The position numbers and the translations under genes are program-made. Under the pieces are notes generated by a model. The model worked only from the letters and a program-made list of their open reading frames with translations. It had not been told where the DNA came from and ran no database searches. From Nocardia sp. NBC_00508 (GTDB lineage Bacteria > Actinomycetota > Actinomycetes > Mycobacteriales > Mycobacteriaceae), in assembly GCF_036346875.1 (NCBI RefSeq), contig NZ_CP107852.1:6386001-6450000 (forward strand): a DNA stretch of 64,000 nucleotides, written 5' to 3'. Positions 58,959 to 64,000 of this stretch are shown in pieces (within the stretch, counting starts at the first letter, position 1; each line of letters opens with the position of its first letter).

Positions 58959-59071
58959 TGGACGCAGTCGGATGACGTGCGTCCGCAGTGTGCGTCGGGC
59001 CGAGTGAAGGCAGAAGCAGCCGCAGCAATGGATGCGGTCGGATGGTGTCCGCCGGCATTCCGCGTCGGGCC
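58959..59071. repeat. Imperfect 70-bp tandem duplication in the PPOX-SDR gap
   Basis: TGGACGCAGTCGGATG (58959-58974) recurs as TGGATGCGGTCGGATG (59029-59044). Each is followed by a CGTCCGC/TGTCCGC segment and GCGTCGGGCC (ending about 59001 and 59071). It looks like a duplicated promoter or operator between the divergent genes. CAGACT at about 59076-59081 may be the SDR -10 box. Confidence 0.55.
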
Positions 59072-59089
59072 AATGACAGACTGGGGCGC

Positions 59090-59845
59090 ATGGGAACGCG
59101 TGGGTTGGTCGACGGGGCTGTGCTGCTGCTGGGCGGTCGTAGCGAGATCGGACTGGAGGTCTCCCGGCGTCTGGCACCCGGACGGGTGGTGATTCTCGCG
59201 GCGCGCCGCAGCGACGAATTGACGGCGCAGCGCGCGGAGATCGCGGCCGCCGGTGCGAGCGCGGTGCACACGGTCGAGTTCGACGCCGACGACACCGCGG
59301 GTCATCCGGCGCTGCTGGAGAAGATCGCCGCTGAGCACGGACGGATCGGCATCGCGGTGCTGGCGTTCGGCGTGCTCGGCGATCAGCGGCGGGCCGAGCG
59401 AGATCCCGCGCACGCGATGGCGATCCTGCACACCGACTTCGTCGCGCAGGCCAGCGTGCTCACCACCCTGGCGAATCTGCTGCGTACCCAAGGTGAAGGG
59501 CAGCTCGTGGTGTTCAGCTCCGTTGCGGGCGTGCGGGTCCGGCGTGCCAACTACATCTACGGATCGGCCAAGGCCGGACTCGACGGATTCGCCGGCGGCC
59601 TCGCGGATGCGTTGCACGGCAGCGGTGTTCAGCTGCTACTCGTCCGACCGGGCTTCGTCACCGGGCGGATGACCGAGGGCATGTCCCCGGCCCCGTTCTC
59701 CAGCACTCCCGCCCAGGTCGCCGATGCCGTGGTCAAGGGTGTACGCCGGGGCGCGAGCCGGGTCTGGGTGCCCCGGATCCTGCAACCGGTGTTCTTCGCG
59801 ATGCGTTTGCTGCCCCAGCCGATCTGGCGCCGGATGCCACGGTGA
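59090..59845 (+). CDS. Short-chain dehydrogenase/reductase (Rv2073c-like)
   Basis: 251 aa from ATG 59090; the frame is open for another 34 codons upstream, but that lies in the duplicated promoter region. An atypical nucleotide loop VLLLGGRSEIGLEVSRRL is followed by VFSSVAGVRVRRANYIYGSAKAGLDGFAGGLADAL with catalytic Ser, Tyr and Lys. It resembles the DprE2-like SDRs. Its stop overlaps the cobL GTG (GTGA), so both are in one operon, but a corrin role is not implied. Confidence 0.9.
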   Translation: MGTRGLVDGAVLLLGGRSEIGLEVSRRLAPGRVVILAARRSDELTAQRAEIAAAGASAVHTVEFDADDTAGHPALLEKIAAEHGRIGIAVLAFGVLGDQRRAERDPAHAMAILHTDFVAQASVLTTLANLLRTQGEGQLVVFSSVAGVRVRRANYIYGSAKAGLDGFAGGLADALHGSGVQLLLVRPGFVTGRMTEGMSPAPFSSTPAQVADAVVKGVRRGASRVWVPRILQPVFFAMRLLPQPIWRRMPR

Positions 59846-61119
59846 GCGTCGTCCCGCCCGTGCCGTGGACCGGGCCGCCGATCGGGGTGGTCGGGATCGG
59901 CGCCGATGGCTGGGACGGTCTCGGCCGCGCCGCCCGCGCCGCCGTCGGCGATGCCGAGTTCCTGTTCGGTTCCGCGCGACAGCTCGGGCTCGTGCCCGAC
60001 GCGGTGGCGGTGCCGCGGGTGACCTGGCCGTCTCCCTTGCTGCCCGCGCTCCCAGAGCTCCTCGAGCGGCACCGCGGCGCGCACCTGTGCGTCCTGGCCA
60101 GCGGCGATCCGATGTTCTACGGAATCGGCGTCACTCTGGCCCGGCTGCTCGGAGCCGGGGCACTGCGTGTTCTGCCACAGCCCTCGTCCGCCTCGCTGGC
60201 CTGTGCCCGTTTGGGGTGGTCGCTGGCCGAAACGCCGGTGGTGAGTCTGGTGGGGCGGCCGTCGGCGACGGTGCTGCCCGAACTGGCCGACCGCAGGCGA
60301 CTGCTGGTGCTCAGCGCCGACGAACACACGCCGCGGGCGATCGCGCGATTGCTGGGGCGCCATGGTTTCGGCGCCTCCGAGCTGACCGTCCTCGAGCAGC
60401 TGGGCGGCCCGGCCGAACGTCTGGCCACCGGTCTCGCGAAGCAGTGGGACCGCCCACCCGGCGACCCGCTGAACATCATCGCAATCACCTGCGCGGCCGA
60501 CCCGGACCGGCCACGGGCCACGCGGCTGCCCGGCCTGCCGGACGGGTTGTTCGGCGGCGACGGCCAGCTGACCAAACACGAGATCCGCGCGCTGACGCTC
60601 GCGGCGCTGGCACCCGCCCCGGGCGAGCTGCTATGGGACGTCGGCGGCGGGTCCGGCAGCATCGCGATCGAATGGTGCCGCGCGCATCCGGCCAACCGTT
60701 CCGTCACATTCGAGCGGCTGGAGCGTCGACGGCGGCAGATCGCCGACAATGCAGCCGCTCTGGGGGTCCCGCACATCCTGATCCGCGGCGAGCTGCGCGC
60801 CGAGCTCGCTGTCGACGCCGAAATCGCCTCGCCCGACGCGGTTTTCGTGGGTGGCGGCCTGACTCAGGATGGCCTGCTCGAGACATGTTGGGCGCAGCTG
60901 CGACAGGGCGGCAGGCTCGTCGCGAACGCGGTGACCGCCGAATCGGAATCGTTGCTGGTCAGCTGGGCGGCTGCCCAGGGCGGCGTGTTGCGGAGGTTTC
61001 AGATCTACCGCGGCGAACCACTGGGATCCTTCACCGCCTGGCGGCCCCAGCTCCCGGTAACGCAGTGGTCGGTGGCGAAAAAGCGCAATACCGGGCCGGA
61101 ATTCCCCACCGATGGGTGA
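59842..61119 (+). CDS. cobL: Precorrin-6Y C5,15-methyltransferase (decarboxylating)
   Basis: 425 aa, a CbiE-CbiT fusion. The N-terminal tetrapyrrole methylase (about 12-205) has GVVGIGADGWDGL and LCVLASGDPMFYGIG. The C-terminal CbiT domain (about 235-425) has LTKHEIRALTLAAL and LLWDVGGGSGSIAIEWCR. It methylates C5 and C15 and decarboxylates the C12 side chain in aerobic cobalamin synthesis. GTG start overlaps the SDR stop. Confidence 0.95.
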   Translation: MSVVPPVPWTGPPIGVVGIGADGWDGLGRAARAAVGDAEFLFGSARQLGLVPDAVAVPRVTWPSPLLPALPELLERHRGAHLCVLASGDPMFYGIGVTLARLLGAGALRVLPQPSSASLACARLGWSLAETPVVSLVGRPSATVLPELADRRRLLVLSADEHTPRAIARLLGRHGFGASELTVLEQLGGPAERLATGLAKQWDRPPGDPLNIIAITCAADPDRPRATRLPGLPDGLFGGDGQLTKHEIRALTLAALAPAPGELLWDVGGGSGSIAIEWCRAHPANRSVTFERLERRRRQIADNAAALGVPHILIRGELRAELAVDAEIASPDAVFVGGGLTQDGLLETCWAQLRQGGRLVANAVTAESESLLVSWAAAQGGVLRRFQIYRGEPLGSFTAWRPQLPVTQWSVAKKRNTGPEFPTDG

Positions 61120-61198
61120 ACGCGTGACCGGCCACGGGGTAGGGTCGGGGCCGCGTTCCGATCATGATCGGAAATCCGGTTTCCTGTTGGGGAGATAG

Positions 61199-61816
61199 AT
61201 GAAATACAAGAAGTTCGCCGCTACCGCATTGTTGGCTGTCGCCGCCACCGGAGTCGCCGCCGGTACCACCTATGCTGCGCCCACCCCGCCCGCGGTGCAG
61301 GACCAGCCGGCTGCCGAGCCGACGGTCACCGGCGCCGATCAGGGCGTCGGCTACACGCTGGGGCTGGCCGAGGCGGGTAAGTCGGTGGTCACCAGCGTGA
61401 CCGGCGGTGCGTTCAATGTCGACACCGACAATCAGTCGGTCACCCTGAAGAATTCCGCGGGTGAGACCGTCACCACGATTCCGCTCACCGCGACGGCCAA
61501 GGGCCAGGAGGTCCGGATCGCCGCGAACGTCGCCGACGAGGGCAGGCAGCTGACGCTGACCCCGCAGGTCGCCCCGACCGCGAACGCGCCGGTCGCCGCC
61601 GAGTTCATCGGCGCGCAGGAGTGGTTCTTCGCGGAGTTGCAGCGCGCCTCGCTCGGTGCCCTGGTCGGCGGCCTGATCGGCGCCGCCATCGGCATCGTCT
61701 TCTTCGGCATCGGCATCCTGCCCGGTGCCGTGCTCGGCGCGCTGATCGGTCTGGCCGTCGCGGGCGGGCCGTCGCTGCTGAACGCGGGTCTCGCCTACTT
61801 CAGCGGCCAGCCCTGA
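61199..61816 (+). CDS. Exported protein with C-terminal glycine-zipper membrane segment (DUF8020-like)
   Basis: 205 aa. Signal peptide (1-27, ending TTYA-AP), a beta-rich domain (about 40-125: GVGYTLGLAEAGKSVVTSVTGGAFNVDTDNQSVTL...), then a Gly/Ala-rich membrane hairpin (about 150-195: LGALVGGLIGAAIGIVFFGIGILPGAVLGALIGLAVAGG). It resembles a secreted family abundant in Nocardia, which I believe is DUF8020. GGGGAG lies about 7 nt upstream. It lies between cobL and cobK, where M. tuberculosis has cobM, and its stop overlaps the apparent cobK start. Confidence 0.82.
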   Translation: MKYKKFAATALLAVAATGVAAGTTYAAPTPPAVQDQPAAEPTVTGADQGVGYTLGLAEAGKSVVTSVTGGAFNVDTDNQSVTLKNSAGETVTTIPLTATAKGQEVRIAANVADEGRQLTLTPQVAPTANAPVAAEFIGAQEWFFAELQRASLGALVGGLIGAAIGIVFFGIGILPGAVLGALIGLAVAGGPSLLNAGLAYFSGQP

Positions 61817-62568
61817 GAATTCTGATTCTGGGCGGTACCAGGGAAGCCCGGGAACTGGCCCACATCGCTTCCGGCGAGCGAGGATTCGAGATCGTGTCCT
61901 CGCTCGCCGGTCGTGTTCGTGCGCCCCTTCTGCCCGAAGGCGCGGTCCGGGTCGGCGGCTTCGGCGGCGCCGACGGGCTGCGCGCCTGGATCGCCGACAA
62001 CGACGTGGCCGCGGTGGTGGACGCCACCCATCCGTTCGCGGCGGCCATCAGCGCCAATGCCGCGGTGGCAGTACGTGATTCGGGCGTGCCGCTGGTGCGT
62101 CTACGGCGGCCGAGCTGGCCGCAGCGGCCGGGGGATCGGTGGGTCCGGGTGCCTGATCTCGTCGCCGCAGTGGAGGCGACCGCGGCACTCGGCGAGCGCG
62201 TGTTCCTGACCATCGGTCGTCAAGGCGTGGACGCGTTCGCGAGACTGGAGCGGCAGTGGTTCCTGATCCGAGCCATCGACCCGCCGGAAGGACCGATGCC
62301 GCCTCGGCACGAAATACTTCTCGCCCGAGGGCCTTTCGTGCTCGAGGACGAATCGCGGCTGATCGCCGAGCGTCGGATCGACGTGCTGGTCACCAAGGAC
62401 AGCGGCGGCGACCAGACCGAAGCCAAGCTGGCCGCGGCCAGGCTGGCCGGAATTCCGGTCGTCGTCGTCGACCGTCCATCATTGCCCGAGGGCGCGACGG
62501 TCGTGGAAACAGTTGCGCAGGCGATGGATTGGCTAGATGAGACGCGAATCGATCGCGGTTGCACCTGA
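61813..62568 (+). CDS. cobK: Precorrin-6A reductase (apparent CTG start)
   Basis: 251 aa if translated from CTG 61813, giving M/LRILILGGTREARELA, the expected N-terminus with its nucleotide loop. From 61621 to this point the frame has no ATG, GTG or TTG, and the next GTG falls inside the Rossmann core. The CTG overlaps the upstream stop (CTGA). The rest is complete: DATHPFAAAIS, FLTIGRQG, ILLARGPF and VTKDSGG. It reduces precorrin-6A to -6B with NADPH in the same pathway as cobL. Confidence 0.9.
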   Translation: MRILILGGTREARELAHIASGERGFEIVSSLAGRVRAPLLPEGAVRVGGFGGADGLRAWIADNDVAAVVDATHPFAAAISANAAVAVRDSGVPLVRLRRPSWPQRPGDRWVRVPDLVAAVEATAALGERVFLTIGRQGVDAFARLERQWFLIRAIDPPEGPMPPRHEILLARGPFVLEDESRLIAERRIDVLVTKDSGGDQTEAKLAAARLAGIPVVVVDRPSLPEGATVVETVAQAMDWLDETRIDRGCT

Positions 62569-62615
62569 TCCCACGTCCGGCGGCGCTGCACACCCGGAAC
62601 GCCACGGCGACGCGT

Positions 62616-63146
62616 TCAATTGTCGAGGAACTCGGGCAGGTGGTCGAACCATTCCAGCACCGCCCGCTCGTAGCGGATCCCGAAATCGAGTGTGGCGCGG
62701 GCGAAGGCCGGCATCGTCTCCGGATCCTCGGCGAGATACCGAGCGAGCCGAGCCTGATGGATCTCCCGATTGGCCGCGACGATGCCGTCGAGCCGATCGC
62801 GATCCAGATGGGCGCCGAACGAGAGCGTGAGCAGCAGCGGCACCCGGATCGTCTCGCCGCCGGGATCGCGGCCCACCCATTCCAGGAACGCTTCGCGGCC
62901 CGCGTCGGTGATGTGATAGGGCGTGCGTTCGCGGGCGCCGGTCTCGCCCTTCTCGACCAGTCCCGCCGCGTCCATCGCGGCGAGTTCTCGATACACCTGA
63001 CTCTGCGTGATCGTCCAGAAGTCACCGATGCGATCCTGCGCCTTGGCCACCAGGTCCCACCCCGACATGGGACCTTCGTGCAGAAATCCGAGCAACGACG
63101 CCGCCGTGGAGTTCAGCGGCTTGCGCGTGGTCGCGGTGTTGGTCAA
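62616..63146 (-). CDS. PadR-family transcriptional regulator
   Basis: 176 aa from TTG 63146, which has GGGAG 7 nt upstream and leaves the 15-bp palindrome in the promoter; ATG 63173 would give 185 aa but overlaps the palindrome. N-terminal winged HTH (ASLLGFLHEGPMSGWDLVAKAQDRIGDFWTITQSQVYRELAAMDAAGLV...) and a C-terminal helical dimerisation domain (about 90-176), i.e. the two-domain PadR-s2/AphA type. Target genes are unknown beyond likely self-control. Confidence 0.9.
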   Translation of the reverse strand: MTNTATTRKPLNSTAASLLGFLHEGPMSGWDLVAKAQDRIGDFWTITQSQVYRELAAMDAAGLVEKGETGARERTPYHITDAGREAFLEWVGRDPGGETIRVPLLLTLSFGAHLDRDRLDGIVAANREIHQARLARYLAEDPETMPAFARATLDFGIRYERAVLEWFDHLPEFLDN

Positions 63147-63171
63147 CGACTGCTCCCTTCGCTCGCCAAAC

Positions 63172-63186
63172 ATTCCATAATGGAAT
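63172..63186. promoter_or_regulatory. Perfect palindrome, probable PadR operator
   Basis: ATTCCAT-A-ATGGAAT, 7-bp arms around one base, in an AT-rich patch just upstream of the padR gene and overlapping its likely -10 region. It could also act on the coiled-coil gene side, but that gene ends here rather than starting. Confidence 0.65.
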
Positions 63187-63204
63187 ATTACCGGAACGAG
63201 GTGG

Positions 63205-63768
63205 CTACGCGCTGCCGGTCAACTGGTCGAGCCGGGCAAGTACCTGCGCCATGCCTTCCTCCAGTCGCGTCTGGCCCTGTTCCAGTCGCTCCTGACCCTG
63301 CTCCAAACGGACCTGTCCTTTTTCGAGTACGGTGACCCGGCGGTTGAGCTCGCCGACACTCTGGTGCAGTCCGCCGACGTTTTCGCGCAGCTCGCCGACA
63401 CTCTGGTGGAGTCCGCCGACGTTTTCGCGCAGTTCGCCGACGTTTTCGCGCAGTTCGCCGACGTTTTCGCGCAGTTCGCCCACGTTTTCGCGCAGTCCGC
63501 CGACGTTCTGGTGGAGTCCGCCGACGTTTTCGCGCAGTTCGCCGACGTTTTCGCGCAGTCCGCCGACGTCTTCACGGAGCTCTGCGACGGCTCCCTCGAT
63601 CGTCTCCGTGCGCCGGTCGAGCCGACCGATGCCGTCCAGCGCTTTCCTGGTCAGTGCCGCGAGTTCGCCTAGGACGACGCCCTGCTCGTCGAGCGCTTGT
63701 TCGCTTGCGGTGGCCCGTGCCTCCAGGGCTCGGGTGCGCAGCGTCAGCTCCGGCAGTGTCGCGGCCAA
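63205..63768 (-). CDS. Heptad-repeat coiled-coil protein
   Basis: 187 aa, no signal peptide or membrane helix. After a helical N-terminus (about 1-55) come 11 tandem heptads of the form LRENVGE / LRENVGG / LHQSVGG (about 64-140), with V and L in core positions, then four LEQGQER-like heptads and a helical end. The DNA is a 21-bp tandem array (63356-63575) with near-identical units. It is probably a long rod-like oligomer. Function unknown; homologues with variable repeat number would be expected. Confidence 0.8.
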   Translation of the reverse strand: MAATLPELTLRTRALEARATASEQALDEQGVVLGELAALTRKALDGIGRLDRRTETIEGAVAELREDVGGLRENVGELRENVGGLHQNVGGLRENVGELRENVGELRENVGELRENVGGLHQSVGELRENVGGLHQSVGELNRRVTVLEKGQVRLEQGQERLEQGQTRLEEGMAQVLARLDQLTGSA

Positions 63769-63802
63769 GGTTCCCCTCCGATCTCCGATGTGTCAGGCGA
63801 TC

Positions 63803-64000
63803 TTACGCGCCGCCGGATGCCGCGTCGCGGGCATCGCCGTAGCGCCGGGACGTGTAGACACGAGTGCCCGCATCGGTCACGAGTGCCGTGGTGGTCGATG
63901 CGCCGATGATCAGCAGGGTGCGCATATCCACCTCGGCGGGGTCGAGATCGCCGAGCGTCACCACCCGGACCGACTCGGCGGGCCCGCCGACGTCACGCCC
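63803..64000 (-). CDS. cobJ: C-terminal end of precorrin-3B C17-methyltransferase (CobJ or CobIJ), partial
   Basis: 66 codons up to the window edge; stop TAA at 63803-63805. The sequence VRVVTLGDLDPAEVDMRTLLIIGASTTTALV...RVYTSRRYGD is the typical end of CobJ/CbiH tetrapyrrole methylases. In mycobacteria CobI and CobJ are fused; that cannot be seen here. It is on the strand opposite to cobL/cobK. Confidence 0.85.
   Translation of the reverse strand, partial: GRDVGGPAESVRVVTLGDLDPAEVDMRTLLIIGASTTTALVTDAGTRVYTSRRYGDARDAASGGA

Noticed and set aside
63356..63575. CRISPR array
   Set aside because: The 21-bp units are contiguous, have no spacers and encode a regular heptad protein.

Overview
The window is a high-GC chromosome segment from an actinobacterium of the Mycobacteriales, most likely Nocardia or a close relative. 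The reasons are the complete Pup-proteasome locus (mpa, dop, pup-prcB-prcA, pafA, pafB-pafC), the mycobacterial-type neighbourhood (PAC2-metH, hisE-hisG, RecB-like nuclease-trmI, tatA-tatC-helY, F420-type oxidoreductases, cob genes) and the frequent actinobacterial TANNNT -10 boxes placed 6-7 nt before start codons. The gene order follows the Rv2125-Rv2070c region of Mycobacterium tuberculosis (recalled, not searched), with several insertions.

Layout. 0-5.4 kb: PAC2 protein divergent from metH, with four phased 9-mers between them and a decayed second metH tail behind metH. 5.4-7.9 kb: Ser/Thr kinase and HAD phosphatase. 8.0-11.6 kb: a compact three-gene operon (2-oxoglutarate oxygenase, SAM methyltransferase, choline/carnitine-type acyltransferase), the best candidate for an undescribed pathway. 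11.7-14.6 kb: hisE-hisG, then a YeiH-type transporter with a separate small membrane protein, bounded by a direct repeat of the hisG 3' end. 14.7-18.8 kb: an accessory island of unknown genes around a DUF5753-type XRE regulator. 18.8-23.2 kb: RecB-like nuclease, TrmI, MTB12-like lipoprotein and the proteasomal ATPase Mpa.

23.2-41.6 kb is about 18.5 kb of genes between mpa and dop: TetR-GT39, acyltransferase-3/SGNH, KhtTU-type K+ antiporter, VOC protein, cyclophilin, a reductive pyrimidine catabolism operon whose transaminase and MocR-type regulator both look decayed, two F420-type oxidoreductases, ArsC-like, AIM24-like, Nudix, SPFH, a degenerate tRNA-Leu(CAG), AraC, DUF427 and DUF418 genes. 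41.7-49.8 kb: dop, pup-prcBA, pafA, an inserted vapBC pair, pafBC. 49.9-57.2 kb: PanE-like reductase, tatA, tatC, helY, a Q/W/G-rich DUF4333 membrane protein, 5'-3' exonuclease. 57.3-64.0 kb: M24 peptidase, Rv2074-like PPOX protein, SDR, cobL, a secreted protein, cobK (apparently from a CTG codon), PadR regulator, a heptad-repeat coiled-coil protein, and the C-terminal end of cobJ at the window edge.

How the genes work together: Dop deamidates Pup, PafA ligates it to substrates, Mpa feeds these into the PrcBA core, and PafBC is the DNA-damage transcription activator encoded beside them. MetH uses the cobalamin made by the cob genes at the right end. TatA/TatC serve protein export. Start sites were moved from the longest reading frame wherever a ribosome binding site, a leaderless promoter or family length argued for it; each such case is explained in its entry.
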